From: an uncultured Phascolarctobacterium sp. | GTDB taxonomy: Bacteria; Bacillota; Negativicutes; Acidaminococcales; Acidaminococcaceae | NCBI GenBank assembly: GCA_900552855.1 | Contig: USBG01000001.1 | Coordinates: 1-61,729 of the forward strand | Direction of reading: 5' to 3' | Length of the DNA: 61,729 nt | Shown: one piece after another, positions 53,426 through 61,729 of the stretch | How positions within the stretch are numbered: position 1 is the first letter of the stretch | Layout: the number at the start of each line of letters is the position of its first letter | The notes under the pieces: generated by a model | The model's database searches: none | Told to the model about the DNA's origin: nothing | What the model saw: only the letters and a program-made list of their open reading frames with translations | Program-made: the position numbers and the translations under genes

Positions 53426-54373
53426 ATGGAAAAGAAGAAATTGAGCGTAGGCGGACAAGCCGTTATTGAAGGCGTAATGATGCGCGGTCAGGATAAAATT
53501 GCTGTTGCCGTACGTCAGCCTGATGGAGATATTGCTGTGGATGTACGTCCTGTCAGCAGTATTCGTGATAAATATCCAATTTTGAAAAAACCGCTGCTTC
53601 GCGGCGTTGTTGCTTTATTTGAGTCATTGTATGAGGGCATGAAGGCATTGACATATTCTGCCCAAGTTTCAGGAGAGGAAGAGGAGCAGCTGAGCGACAA
53701 AGAGATGGTAATGACCATTGCTACCTCTGTGCTTTTAGCTGTAGGCTTGTTTATTGTACTGCCAACCTGGTCCATGCGTTTTATGCATACCCTGACTAAT
53801 GACCCTATGCTGCTTAATCTGGCTGAGGGCATTATGCGTATGCTCATTTTTATCGGCTATATTGCAGCTATATCCTCTATGAAGGATATTCAAAGAGTGT
53901 TTCAGTACCATGGTGCGGAGCATAAAACTATTTATACCTATGAAGCGGGATTGCCACTGCAGGTGGAAAATGTACGACAGTTTACTACATTACACCCTCG
54001 CTGCGGCACTAATTTTCTGATGATTGTTATGCTCATCAGTATGTTTATCTTTACCTTTTTAGGCTGGCCTAATTTGGTGGAGCGCATTCTTTCCCGTGTT
54101 ATCCTGATGCCTGTTATAGCAGGTGTCAGCTACGAAATCATCCGCTTTGCCGGTAATCATGCAGATAATGCTTGCGTTCATTATGCAATTTTGCCGGGAC
54201 TGCTGCTGCAAAAGCTGACCACTCGTCAGCCGGACGATTCTCAAATGGAGGTTGCTATTGCCTCCTTGAAGGCTGTACTGCCTGAGGATGACCCTGTCAT
54301 GGTGGCAACTGCTGAAGCAGAAGCAAAAATAGCTGCGGAAGAAAATTTAGAAAAGCAAGCTGTAGAAGCTTAA
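53426..54373 (+). CDS. DUF1385 membrane protein
   Basis: 315 residues. It opens with the family signature VGGQAVIEGVMMRG (residues 7-20). Membrane segments are visible at about 100-118, 133-152, 195-215 and 220-240, with YHGAEHKTIYTYE near 165-177 strongly conserved in the family. The biochemical role is unknown. Its place between rpmE and prfA is common in Firmicutes and suggests a link with translation or the cell envelope. Confidence 0.92.
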   Translation: MEKKKLSVGGQAVIEGVMMRGQDKIAVAVRQPDGDIAVDVRPVSSIRDKYPILKKPLLRGVVALFESLYEGMKALTYSAQVSGEEEEQLSDKEMVMTIATSVLLAVGLFIVLPTWSMRFMHTLTNDPMLLNLAEGIMRMLIFIGYIAAISSMKDIQRVFQYHGAEHKTIYTYEAGLPLQVENVRQFTTLHPRCGTNFLMIVMLISMFIFTFLGWPNLVERILSRVILMPVIAGVSYEIIRFAGNHADNACVHYAILPGLLLQKLTTRQPDDSQMEVAIASLKAVLPEDDPVMVATAEAEAKIAAEENLEKQAVEA

Positions 54374-54449
54374 CGAAGCAGGAAAAATCCTGCTGTTATA
54401 GAAATGATATATAAATAACCCCTAAAATCACATCTACAGGAGAAGGAAA

Positions 54450-55517
54450 ATGCTGGATAAATTACAAGCAATCGAAGATAGATATTTAGATTTAGAGGCT
54501 AGAATCAGTGACCCCGATGTTATTGCTAATCAGACTGAATGGCTGAAATGCACGAAGGCTCATGCTAAGATGGAGCCAGTTGTTACTGCCTTTCGTGAAT
54601 ACCGTGATATGGTAAAGGCAAAGGAGGAGGCTGAGGAAATTCTTCAGGCTAATGAGGATGCCGACTTAGTGGAAATGGCTAAGGAGGAGCTGAAGGAGCT
54701 GAAGCCTCAAATTGAGGAGTACGAGGAAAAGCTGACTATTTTGCTGCTGCCATCTGATCCTAACGACGACAAAAACGTTATTGTGGAAATCCGTGGTGGC
54801 GCTGGTGGCGATGAGGCAGCTCTGTTTGCAGGCGTACTTTTCCGCATGTATATGCGCTATGCAGAGGTGCGTGGCTGGAAGGTAGAGGTTATGGACTCCA
54901 GTCCTACCGAGCTGGGTGGCTTTAAAGAGGTTGTTTTCCAAATTAATGGTGATAGCGTATATAGTCGTATGAAATTTGAAAGTGGTGTACACCGTGTACA
55001 GCGTGTACCGGAAACTGAATCTCAGGGCCGTGTACATACCTCCACTGTTACTGTAGCAGTGCTGCCTGAGGCAGAAGAGGTTGATGTAGAAATCAATCCT
55101 GCTGATTTGCGTGTAGATACCTATCGTGCAGGTGGTGCTGGCGGTCAGTACGTAAACAAAACTGAATCTGCTGTACGTATTACCCATATTCCTACTGGTA
55201 TCGTAGCTCAATGTCAGGATGAAAAATCCCAGCTGAAGAACCGTGAAAAATGTATGCGTGTTCTCCGTGCCCGTATTTTGGAGCAGGCGCAGGAGGAGCA
55301 GCGTGCAGCTACTGCTGAGGACCGTAAGAGCCAGGTTGGCACCGGTGACCGCAGCGAACGTATTCGTACCTATAACTATCCTCAGGGACGTGTAACAGAC
55401 CACCGTATTGGTCTGACTCTCCATAAGCTGGAGGCAATTGTCAACGGTGATATGGAAGAGCTTGTAAGCGCTCTGATTACTGCAAAGCAAAGTGAACAAT
55501 TACGTCAGGTGAAATAA
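54450..55517 (+). CDS. prfA: Peptide chain release factor 1
   Basis: 355 residues, standard length. It ends translation at UAA and UAG. The RF1-type tripeptide region reads RVPETESQGR near residue 188 (PxT type), and the catalytic GGQ lies in RAGGAGGQYVNK near 230. The ATG follows aggagaagg. Its stop is one base before prmC, whose product methylates this GGQ. Confidence 0.97.
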   Translation: MLDKLQAIEDRYLDLEARISDPDVIANQTEWLKCTKAHAKMEPVVTAFREYRDMVKAKEEAEEILQANEDADLVEMAKEELKELKPQIEEYEEKLTILLLPSDPNDDKNVIVEIRGGAGGDEAALFAGVLFRMYMRYAEVRGWKVEVMDSSPTELGGFKEVVFQINGDSVYSRMKFESGVHRVQRVPETESQGRVHTSTVTVAVLPEAEEVDVEINPADLRVDTYRAGGAGGQYVNKTESAVRITHIPTGIVAQCQDEKSQLKNREKCMRVLRARILEQAQEEQRAATAEDRKSQVGTGDRSERIRTYNYPQGRVTDHRIGLTLHKLEAIVNGDMEELVSALITAKQSEQLRQVK

Positions 55518-55518
55518 G

Positions 55519-56442
55519 ATGGACAAGCCTGTTTGGACTATCATTAAAATTTTAGATTGGACGAAGCAGTACTTCACAGACAGAGGCGTGGAAAATCCGC
55601 GCCTCGATGCTGAAGTGCTGCTTTGTGCTGTTTTACAGTGCGAGAGAATCAAATTATACATGGATTTTGAGCGCCCTTTGACTAGTGCGGAGCTGGCTAA
55701 GTATAAGGAATATGTTGCCCGTCGTGGACAGCACGAGCCCTTAGCCTATATTTTGGGCGAAAAGGAATTTATGCGTAACAGCTTTAAGGTTACACCTGCA
55801 ACATTGGTTCCTAGACCAGAAACAGAGCTGCTGGTGGAAAGTCTTATAAAGGCCGCCAACCTGCTTAATGAAAATGGCGATGTAAAAATTTTAGACATTG
55901 GCACAGGTAGCGGTGCTATTATTGTATCCCTTTTGGATTATTTGCCTAACGCTAAGGGTGTAGGCGTAGATATTAGCATGGATGCTTTGGTTGTAGCTGA
56001 GGAAAATGCCCGTCGTATTGGCGTTAGAGAGCGTGCTGGATTCGTCCGCAGTGATTTGTTCAGCCGTATTCCTGCAGATAAGAAGTTTGATATTATCGTT
56101 TCTAATCCGCCCTATATTCCTGCAGCGGATATTGCCGGACTGGCCAAGGATGTACAAAAGGAGCCTCATGGAGCTCTTGATGGTGGCATCGACGGATTAG
56201 ATTTTTATCGTCGTATCATTAATGAGGCTATGGAGCATATGGCCGCAGAGGGCATTTTGGCTTTTGAGGTGGGTATTAACCAGGCTCAGATAGTAGCGGA
56301 GCTGTGCCGTCAGGCTGGCTTTAAAGAAACAGCAATTCGTAAGGATTACGCAGACATTGAGCGTATGGTTTTTGCTGTTAAAGAAGAAGGAGATGGCAGT
56401 AAATATGCTGACCTATTATTGGAAATTACAAGAAAAATGTGA
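55519..56442 (+). CDS. prmC: Release-factor glutamine methyltransferase
   Basis: 307 residues, slightly longer than the usual ~280. It methylates the Gln of the GGQ motif in RF1 and RF2. The N-terminal helical domain is followed by the SAM-binding DIGTGSGAI near residue 121 and the diagnostic NPPY near 195. It is coupled to prfA, and its last 38 bases overlap the start of tsaC. Confidence 0.95.
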   Translation: MDKPVWTIIKILDWTKQYFTDRGVENPRLDAEVLLCAVLQCERIKLYMDFERPLTSAELAKYKEYVARRGQHEPLAYILGEKEFMRNSFKVTPATLVPRPETELLVESLIKAANLLNENGDVKILDIGTGSGAIIVSLLDYLPNAKGVGVDISMDALVVAEENARRIGVRERAGFVRSDLFSRIPADKKFDIIVSNPPYIPAADIAGLAKDVQKEPHGALDGGIDGLDFYRRIINEAMEHMAAEGILAFEVGINQAQIVAELCRQAGFKETAIRKDYADIERMVFAVKEEGDGSKYADLLLEITRKM

Positions 56443-57502
56443 TAACTCAGAGATTTTGCGTCAGGCAGCCTATTTTGTTAAAACAGGCGAGGTTGTAGCA
56501 TTTCCTACAGAAACTGTTTACGGTTTAGGTGCTAATGGACTTAATCCTGAAGCGGTAGCCAAAATTTTTGCAGCTAAGGGTCGTCCTAACGACAATCCCT
56601 TGATTTTACATATTGCTGATAAAAAGGATATTTTGCCCCTGACTACAGGTCTTAACAATAATGCTAAGGTGCTGATGGAGCATTTTTGGCCAGGCCCCTT
56701 AACACTAATTGTTAATAAATCCAAAATTGTACCTGATGCAGTAAGTGCTGGTTTGGACACAGTTGCGGTACGCTTTCCGTCAAACCGCTTTGCACAGGAA
56801 TTTATTAAGGCCTGTGGCTGTCCTATTGCAGCACCCTCTGCCAATATTTCCGGTCGTCCCAGTCCTACTAATGCTCAGGATGTATTGGAGGATATGCAGG
56901 GTAAGGTGGCAGCTGTTTTAGATGGAGGACATTGTGGTATTGGTCTGGAATCAACGGTTGTTGATACTACTGAACCTGTGCCTGTGATTTTGCGTCCTGG
57001 TGGAATTACCTATGAAATGCTGACAGAGGTTCTTGGTGCAGTAGAGATTGATCCTGCGCTGCAGGGTGATAAAAACTTTAGACCTAAGGCTCCTGGAATG
57101 AAGTATCGTCATTATGCGCCGATGGCTCCTGTGTATATTTTTGAAAATGATGCTGCTCAGGAGCTGCCTGCCATTGTTAAAAAAGGCATTATGAAGGGCT
57201 TGAAGGTAGGCGTTTTGTGTAGTGAGGCTATGCAGGGCCGCTTGCTTCCTCATGCTAATCTGCAGCTTTCCTGCTGGGGTAGCAGCCGCGAACAGCTGGC
57301 AGCAGATTTATTTGAGCTGCTGCGCCGTTTTGACCGCACTCAGCCTGATATTATTTTGGCCGAAGGCGTAAGTGAGGATGGCATTGGTCTGGCTATTATG
57401 AATAGAATGCGCAAGGCAGCAGGTCATCAAAGTATTATGCTGAAAAATGGTATACTAATGTTAAAAAATGGTGCACAATTACCTACTTTTATGGTAAAAT
57501 AA
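56405..57502 (+). CDS. tsaC: Threonylcarbamoyl-AMP synthase (TsaC/Sua5, long form)
   Basis: About 365 residues. It makes threonylcarbamoyl-AMP for t6A37 modification of ANN-decoding tRNAs. The YrdC core runs through VVAFPTETVYGLGANG, KGRPNDNPLILHI and CPIAAPSANISGRPSPT, and the C-terminal Sua5 domain follows the linker PGMKYRHYAP. Start choice is uncertain: ATG at 56405 or at 56393, which abuts aaggag. It overlaps prmC. Confidence 0.93.
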   Translation: MLTYYWKLQEKCDNSEILRQAAYFVKTGEVVAFPTETVYGLGANGLNPEAVAKIFAAKGRPNDNPLILHIADKKDILPLTTGLNNNAKVLMEHFWPGPLTLIVNKSKIVPDAVSAGLDTVAVRFPSNRFAQEFIKACGCPIAAPSANISGRPSPTNAQDVLEDMQGKVAAVLDGGHCGIGLESTVVDTTEPVPVILRPGGITYEMLTEVLGAVEIDPALQGDKNFRPKAPGMKYRHYAPMAPVYIFENDAAQELPAIVKKGIMKGLKVGVLCSEAMQGRLLPHANLQLSCWGSSREQLAADLFELLRRFDRTQPDIILAEGVSEDGIGLAIMNRMRKAAGHQSIMLKNGILMLKNGAQLPTFMVK

Positions 57503-57539
57503 GACAGACTATTAAAGTAATGCGAGGAGGATGGCTTAA

Positions 57540-57983
57540 ATGAAAATTGCAATGGCAAGTGATCATGGCGGAATTCATTTAAAAGAACACATTAAGAATT
57601 ATTTACAGGGTAAGGGTATTGAGGTAGTTGACCATGGTACCTATACTGAAGAATCCTGTGACTATCCTGATTTTGCAGCAAAGCTTTGCCAGGACATTAC
57701 CAGCGGTGCTAGTGGCGCTGAGCGTGGTATTCTGATTTGTGGTACAGGTATTGGTATCTCTATTGCGGCTAATAAATGCAAGGGCATCCGTGCAGCATTG
57801 TGTGCAGATGTATTCTCTGCAAAAATGAGCCGTGAGCATAATAATGCTAATGTACTTTGCATGGGCGAGCGCACTACTGGCGTAGGTCTGGCAGAGATGA
57901 TTACTGATGCATGGCTGGAAACTGAGTTTGCTGGTGGCAGACATGAACGCCGTGTAGATAAAATTATGGCACTGGAGAAATAA
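57540..57983 (+). CDS. rpiB: Ribose-5-phosphate isomerase B
   Basis: 147 residues, standard length. It interconverts ribose 5-phosphate and ribulose 5-phosphate, feeding PRPP synthesis. Motifs: ASDHGGIHLKEHI near residue 6 (active-site Asp/His), CGTGIGISIAANK near 65 (catalytic Cys), and REHNNANVLCMGERTTG near 97. The ATG follows gaggagg. Confidence 0.96.
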   Translation: MKIAMASDHGGIHLKEHIKNYLQGKGIEVVDHGTYTEESCDYPDFAAKLCQDITSGASGAERGILICGTGIGISIAANKCKGIRAALCADVFSAKMSREHNNANVLCMGERTTGVGLAEMITDAWLETEFAGGRHERRVDKIMALEK

Positions 57984-58000
57984 ACCAGGAGGCATATATT

Positions 58001-58558
58001 TTGGACAAGGAACTTAATGCAATCGTTAAGCAGCTTACAGACTGTGCTGAAGAGCTAATTGCAGTTGCTAAAACCCGCAAGGGACAAATCTTCGTTTTGG
58101 GCTGCAGCACCAGCGAGGTAATTGGCAATAAAATTGGTACTGGTGGCAGTAGTGACGTTGCTGCTGCTATGTTCAAGGCCTTAAAAGAGGTTTGTGATAA
58201 GCACGAGCTTTTTTTAGCAGTACAATGCTGTGAGCATTTAAACCGCAGCCTTGTAGTTGAAGAAGAGGCAATGGAAAAATACGATCTGACAGAGGTAACC
58301 GTGCGTCCCATGCCTCACGCAGGCGGTGCAATGGGTACTGCTGCCTACGAAAACTTTACTAATCCTGTTGTTGTAGAGACTATTCAAGGTCATTTAGGTA
58401 TGGATATTGGTCAAACTCTTATAGGTATGCACCTAAAGAGAGTAGCAGTTCCTGTACGACTGCAGCACAAGCTGATTGGCGAGGCAGTGCTTACTGCGGC
58501 CAGAACTCGTCCGCCCCTTATTGGTGGCGAGCGTGCTAAATATCCTGCAAGCAGATAA
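58001..58558 (+). CDS. TIGR01440 / UPF0340 family protein (YwlG-like)
   Basis: 185 residues, TTG start at 58001 eight bases after aggagg. Conserved YwlG features are VLGCSTSEVIGNKIGTGGS near residue 32 and QCCEHLNRSLVVEEE near 73. Function is unknown. Its constant position between rpiB and glyA in Firmicutes supports the assignment. Confidence 0.92.
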   Translation: MDKELNAIVKQLTDCAEELIAVAKTRKGQIFVLGCSTSEVIGNKIGTGGSSDVAAAMFKALKEVCDKHELFLAVQCCEHLNRSLVVEEEAMEKYDLTEVTVRPMPHAGGAMGTAAYENFTNPVVVETIQGHLGMDIGQTLIGMHLKRVAVPVRLQHKLIGEAVLTAARTRPPLIGGERAKYPASR

Positions 58559-58591
58559 TTGACCTTTTTGAAAATGAGGAGGAAGAATAAC

Positions 58592-59842
58592 ATGAACTTA
58601 GACAAACTGGCTATTGCGGATCCTGAGCTCAATGGCTATATTAACGAAGAGCTGAACCGCCAAAGAAACAAAATTGAGCTTATTGCATCCGAAAACTTTG
58701 TAACTCCCGCTGTAATGGAAGCTATGGGTACCGTTCTGACCAACAAATACGCAGAGGGTTATCCTGGTCATCGTTACTATGGCGGCTGCGAATACGTAGA
58801 TAAAGTAGAAACCCTGGCTATTGAACGTGCTAAAAAGCTGTTTAATGCTAAATTTGCCAATGTCCAAGCTCATGCAGGCGCTAATGCTAACCTGGCTGTA
58901 TACTTTGCATTTTTGCAGCCTGGCGATACCATCATGGGTATGAACCTGTCCCAAGGTGGTCACCTGAGCCATGGATCCCCGGTAAACATTTCCGGTAAAT
59001 ATTTTAAGGTTGTTCCCTATGGCGTAAACAAGGAAACCGAAGTAATCGACTATGATGAAATGGAAAAAATCGCTAAGGAAAACCAACCTAAAATCATCGT
59101 TGCAGGTGCTAGTGCATATCCTCGCGTAATTGATTTTGCTCGTATTGCTGAAATCGCTCATAGTGTAGGCGCAATCTTTATGGTAGATATGGCTCACATT
59201 GCTGGTTTGGTTGCTGCTGGCCTTCATCCCAGCCCCATGCCCTATGCTGACGTTGTAACCACCACCACTCACAAAACCCTGCGTGGTCCTCGTGGCGGTC
59301 TGATTCTGACCAACAATGAGGAATATGCTAAGGCAATTAATAAATCTATTTTCCCTGGCGTTCAAGGTGGTCCTTTGATGCATGTCATCGCTGCTAAGGC
59401 TGTTGCCTTCGGCGAAGCTCTGAAGCCTGAATTCAAGGAATATCAAGAAAACATCGTTAAAAACGCAAAGGCATTTGCTGAAGCTTTAGTTAAAGAAGGC
59501 TTCCGTCTTGTTTCCGGCGGCACCGATAACCATCTGGTGCTGGTTGACGTACGTGGCCAAGGCCTGACTGGTAAGGTTGCAGAACACCTGCTGGATGAAG
59601 TTGGTATTACCTGCAACAAAAATACCATCCCCTTCGATCCTGCTAGCCCCTTTGTTACCAGCGGTCTGCGTTTAGGCACTCCTGCTGCTACCACTCGTGG
59701 CTTCAAGGAAGAAGACTTCCGTGAAATTGCAGCTATTATCGGCCTGGTGCTGAATAATCCTGAGGATGCTGCTAAGCACGAAGAGGCTGCTAAGCGTGTA
59801 GCTGCACTTTGCGCTAAATATCCCATGTATCCCAATCTGTAA
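58592..59842 (+). CDS. glyA: Serine hydroxymethyltransferase
   Basis: 416 residues from the ATG at 58592, which follows gaggagg; the longer frame overlaps that site. This PLP enzyme converts serine to glycine and loads tetrahydrofolate with one carbon. Visible are IELIASENFVTPAV near residue 22, EGYPGHRYYGGCEYVD near 51, VDMAHIAGLVAAG near 197 and the PLP Lys in TTTHKTLRGPRGG near 223. A terminator follows. Confidence 0.97.
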   Translation: MNLDKLAIADPELNGYINEELNRQRNKIELIASENFVTPAVMEAMGTVLTNKYAEGYPGHRYYGGCEYVDKVETLAIERAKKLFNAKFANVQAHAGANANLAVYFAFLQPGDTIMGMNLSQGGHLSHGSPVNISGKYFKVVPYGVNKETEVIDYDEMEKIAKENQPKIIVAGASAYPRVIDFARIAEIAHSVGAIFMVDMAHIAGLVAAGLHPSPMPYADVVTTTTHKTLRGPRGGLILTNNEEYAKAINKSIFPGVQGGPLMHVIAAKAVAFGEALKPEFKEYQENIVKNAKAFAEALVKEGFRLVSGGTDNHLVLVDVRGQGLTGKVAEHLLDEVGITCNKNTIPFDPASPFVTSGLRLGTPAATTRGFKEEDFREIAAIIGLVLNNPEDAAKHEEAAKRVAALCAKYPMYPNL

Positions 59843-59850
59843 TAAATAAA

Positions 59851-59886
59851 AAATCACCGCTCTCACTATGGGAGCGGTGTCTTTAA
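59851..59886 (+). terminator. Terminator after glyA
   Basis: caccgctctc and gagcggtg form the stem, followed by TCTTT. Confidence 0.8.
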
Positions 59887-59954
59887 AAGCAAAATAAACA
59901 GAATCTTCACATATTTGCGTAAGCAAATTTAGTTGAAAAGAAAGGAATTTGATA

Positions 59955-60575
59955 ATGCAGATTACTATTGTAGATCATCCCCTGTTAAAGGAAAAAATGA
60001 CCGTTCTGCGTGATGCCAACACTGATTGTGCATCCTTCCATCGTGCTATTGGCGAGGTAGCAATGCTGCTGACCTTTGAAGCCGCTAAAAGCATCCCTGT
60101 TGAAGAGGTTGAGGTAACCACTCCTTTGTGCACAACTAAGGGCCATAAAATTAAAGACTCTGTTACCGTTGTTCCCATCCTGCGTGCAGGCCTGGGCTTT
60201 ATGGAGGGCGTACTGACCGTTCTTCCTGAGGCTAATGTTGGTCACATCGGTATGAGCCGTAACGAAGAGACCTTAGAGCCTATGGAATACTACTGCAAAA
60301 TGCCTAAGGATTTGGATGCCTATACCATCGTGGTTGACCCCATGCTGGCAACTGGCGGCAGCGCTGTTGCAGCTATTGACCAAATTAAAAAACGCGGCTA
60401 TCATAACATCTGCTTCATGTGCCTTGTTGCAGCTCCTGAGGGCGTAGAAAAGCTGAACGCTGCACATCCTGATGTACCTATCTATACCGCAGCTTTGGAC
60501 CAATGCCTGAACGAGCATGGCTATATTGTTCCTGGCTTAGGTGATGCTGGCGACAGAATTTTTGGTACTCTGTAA
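59955..60575 (+). CDS. upp: Uracil phosphoribosyltransferase
   Basis: 206 residues from the ATG at 59955. It salvages uracil to UMP with PRPP. Motifs: VVPILRAGLGFMEGV near residue 72, the PRPP loop VVDPMLATGGSA near 126 and the uracil-binding GYIVPGLGDAGDRIFGT at the C-terminus. The dCMP deaminase gene begins 4 bases later, so the pair is one pyrimidine unit. Confidence 0.97.
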   Translation: MQITIVDHPLLKEKMTVLRDANTDCASFHRAIGEVAMLLTFEAAKSIPVEEVEVTTPLCTTKGHKIKDSVTVVPILRAGLGFMEGVLTVLPEANVGHIGMSRNEETLEPMEYYCKMPKDLDAYTIVVDPMLATGGSAVAAIDQIKKRGYHNICFMCLVAAPEGVEKLNAAHPDVPIYTAALDQCLNEHGYIVPGLGDAGDRIFGTL

Positions 60576-60579
60576 AATC

Positions 60580-61032
60580 ATGGAAGCTAAAAGCAGACCC
60601 GATTGGGACCAATATTTTATGGAGATTGCCAAGGTGGTAAGCACTCGCTCCACCTGCCTAAGACGCAGTGTAGGTGCTGTTATTGTCAAAAACCGCCAAA
60701 TTGTGGCAACTGGCTATAATGGTACACCCAAGGACTTACCTCACTGTGCAGAGGTTGGCTGCCTGCGTGAGCAGCTAAATGTACCGTCTGGCAAAATGCA
60801 CGAGCTGTGCCGTGGAATTCATGCTGAGCAGAATGCTGTAGTACAGGCTGCCTATCATGGTGTATCCGTAAATGGCGGCACTGTTTACTGCACCCATCAG
60901 CCTTGCGTTGTTTGCACTAAAATTTTAATCAATGCAGGTATTGAGCGTATTGTGTACGCCAACCCGTATCCTGATAAGCTGGCAGAGGACATGATGAAGG
61001 CCTCTGGTATTAAAATTGATATAGTAAAATAG
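60580..61032 (+). CDS. Deoxycytidylate deaminase (ComEB-like)
   Basis: 150 residues from the ATG at 60580. It converts dCMP to dUMP for dTMP synthesis. The zinc site is complete: GIHAEQNAV near residue 83 (His and catalytic Glu) and HQPCVVCTKIL near 106 (two Cys). An extra Cys/His-rich stretch (HCAEVGCLRE near 49) is typical of the ComEB group. A terminator follows directly. Confidence 0.93.
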   Translation: MEAKSRPDWDQYFMEIAKVVSTRSTCLRRSVGAVIVKNRQIVATGYNGTPKDLPHCAEVGCLREQLNVPSGKMHELCRGIHAEQNAVVQAAYHGVSVNGGTVYCTHQPCVVCTKILINAGIERIVYANPYPDKLAEDMMKASGIKIDIVK

Positions 61033-61033
61033 A

Positions 61034-61077
61034 AATCAGCTTCTTGCTTTATCTAAGGCAGGAAGCTGATTTTTTTG
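61034..61077 (+). terminator. Terminator after the dCMP deaminase
   Basis: aatcagcttc and gaagctgatt form the stem, followed by seven Ts. Confidence 0.9.
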
Positions 61078-61141
61078 ACACATTTATTTTTCTTGCTAAA
61101 AGCAGACATTCGTGATAAAGTAAGCGTATAATTGCATAATG

Positions 61142-61226
61142 ACCGCTAGGGGCGCAATTTTGCTGAGAGGACAATGTCCGACCCTTTGAACCTGATTACG
61201 GATAATACCGGCGTAGGAAAGCGATA
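61142..61226 (+). promoter_or_regulatory. TPP riboswitch (THI element)
   Basis: The THI-box sequences are clear: aggggcgc, tgctgagagg, accctttgaacctgat and ggataataccggcgtaggaa. It precedes thiC, a standard target, so thiamine pyrophosphate should repress the gene. Confidence 0.97.
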
Positions 61227-61251
61227 GATTTGGATTTTCCAGAGACTACCC

Positions 61252-61282
61252 AGCCGTTTCCGTAGGGGAGCGGCTTTTTTTT
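61252..61282 (+). terminator. Expression-platform terminator of the TPP riboswitch
   Basis: agccgtttcc and ggggagcggct pair (with G-U pairs) and are followed by eight Ts. It ends transcription before thiC when TPP is bound. Confidence 0.8.
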
Positions 61283-61315
61283 GATGCAAAAAGCAAGATA
61301 AGGAGCGTGACCTAA

Positions 61316-61690
61316 ATGGCAACACAAATGCAGCTGGCTCGTCAGGGCATTATTACAGACGCAATGAAAATCGTAGCGGAGCAGGAAAAACTTTCTCCTG
61401 AATTTATCCGCGAGGGCGTAGCGAAGGGCACTATTGCAATTTGCTGCAATGTTAATCATAAAAACTTAATTCCTAGAGGCGTAGGCCAGGGATTGAAGGT
61501 TAAGGTAAACGCTAATATTGGTACATCTAGCAGCTATCCTGATCCGGAGCCAGAGCTGAAAAAGCTGGAGGCAGCCATTGCAGCGGGTGCAGACTCTGTT
61601 ATGGACCTGTCCACTGGCAATAATATTAGTGCTTCTCGCCAGGCAATCATTAATGCGTCCACCGTTATGGTAGGTGTTCTGACGCTCTAA
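61316..61690 (+). CDS. thiC: Phosphomethylpyrimidine synthase ThiC (3' end broken)
   Basis: Only about 120 N-terminal residues are readable, against roughly 430 expected. The family is clear from NVNHKNLIPRGVGQGLKVKVNANIG-type sequence near residues 45-70 and GADSVMDLSTGNNI near 90. ThiC makes the thiamine pyrimidine from aminoimidazole ribotide. After ASTVMVG the sequence stops matching (GTVPIYQ would be expected) and hits a stop at 61688. The last ~45 bases of the window are therefore probably foreign or misassembled. Start: ATG at 61316 after aaggagcg. Confidence 0.85.
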   Translation: MATQMQLARQGIITDAMKIVAEQEKLSPEFIREGVAKGTIAICCNVNHKNLIPRGVGQGLKVKVNANIGTSSSYPDPEPELKKLEAAIAAGADSVMDLSTGNNISASRQAIINASTVMVGVLTL

Positions 61691-61729
61691 TCTAGTTATG
61701 GCAAAAGACTCATATTTCTTGTTGAAGGT

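Noticed and set aside
1..61729. CRISPR array, prophage or integrative element
   Set aside because: No regularly spaced repeats, Cas, phage structural, integrase or conjugation genes were seen; the only mobile element recognised is the IS110 copy.

Overview
The window is almost entirely one low-to-moderate-GC Firmicutes genome. It reads like a Gram-negative-walled Firmicute of the Negativicutes, possibly close to Phascolarctobacterium; that placement is inference. Signs are strong AGGAGG-type ribosome sites, perfect TTGNNN-17-TATAAT promoters, a Bacillus-type PurR, and the order rpmE-DUF1385-prfA-prmC-tsaC-rpiB-ywlG-glyA-upp known from Firmicutes. The first ~2.3 kb differ: two genes (a flippase-like membrane protein and PepD) use other codons, lack Shine-Dalgarno sites and look like Bacteroides. 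A join near 2241-2355 cuts the start off the next gene. The last ~45 bases also break thiC. Both ends therefore look like assembly chimeras.

Layout. 2.3-3.5 kb: M20 peptidase lacking its start. 3.5-3.8 kb: gene-free stretch with two RNA-like folds. 3.8-9.3 kb: polyphosphate genes (ppx-like, a degenerate Ppx-HD paralogue and ppk1). 9.3-9.9 kb: a small orphan gene and tRNA-Arg(CCU). 10.1-13.7 kb: a compact operon of two nitrogenase-component-1-like subunits and a NifB-like radical SAM protein whose frame is broken once. 13.9-15.5 kb: a guanine-type riboswitch, predicted to turn expression on, ahead of a FAD-dependent dehydrogenase. 15.7-19.6 kb: MATE exporter, desulfoferrodoxin and a divergent [FeFe] hydrogenase fused to rubredoxin. 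19.6-24.3 kb: HAD phosphatase, a P-type cation ATPase under a manganese (yybP-ykoY) riboswitch, and a NUDIX gene. 24.6-31.7 kb: minus-strand cluster ispE-gntR-NTP transferase-purR-glmU-prs-polysaccharide deacetylase-pth. 32.0-33.5 kb: an IS110-type element. 33.5-43.6 kb: YitT, a second [FeFe] hydrogenase, an unrecognised 517-residue protein, pyruvate carboxylase and ftsH. 43.7-43.9 kb: a repeat-flanked pseudoknot-like RNA candidate. 43.9-53 kb: phosphatases, AlaX, threonine aldolase, DedA, map, purine permease and adenine deaminase. 53-61.7 kb: the translation/one-carbon block, then a TPP riboswitch and a broken thiC.

The strongest candidate for something undescribed is the nitrogenase-like operon. 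It pairs a NifB core, which would imply a NifB-type iron-sulfur cluster, with two subunits carrying a 3+2 cysteine pattern. No NifH, NifX or other nif gene lies nearby. The riboswitch-controlled dehydrogenase immediately downstream and the pseudoknotted element after ftsH also deserve attention. Purine handling recurs across the window (PurR, Prs, NCS2 permease, adenine deaminase, Upp, guanine riboswitch), as does anaerobic redox chemistry (two [FeFe] hydrogenases, superoxide reductase).
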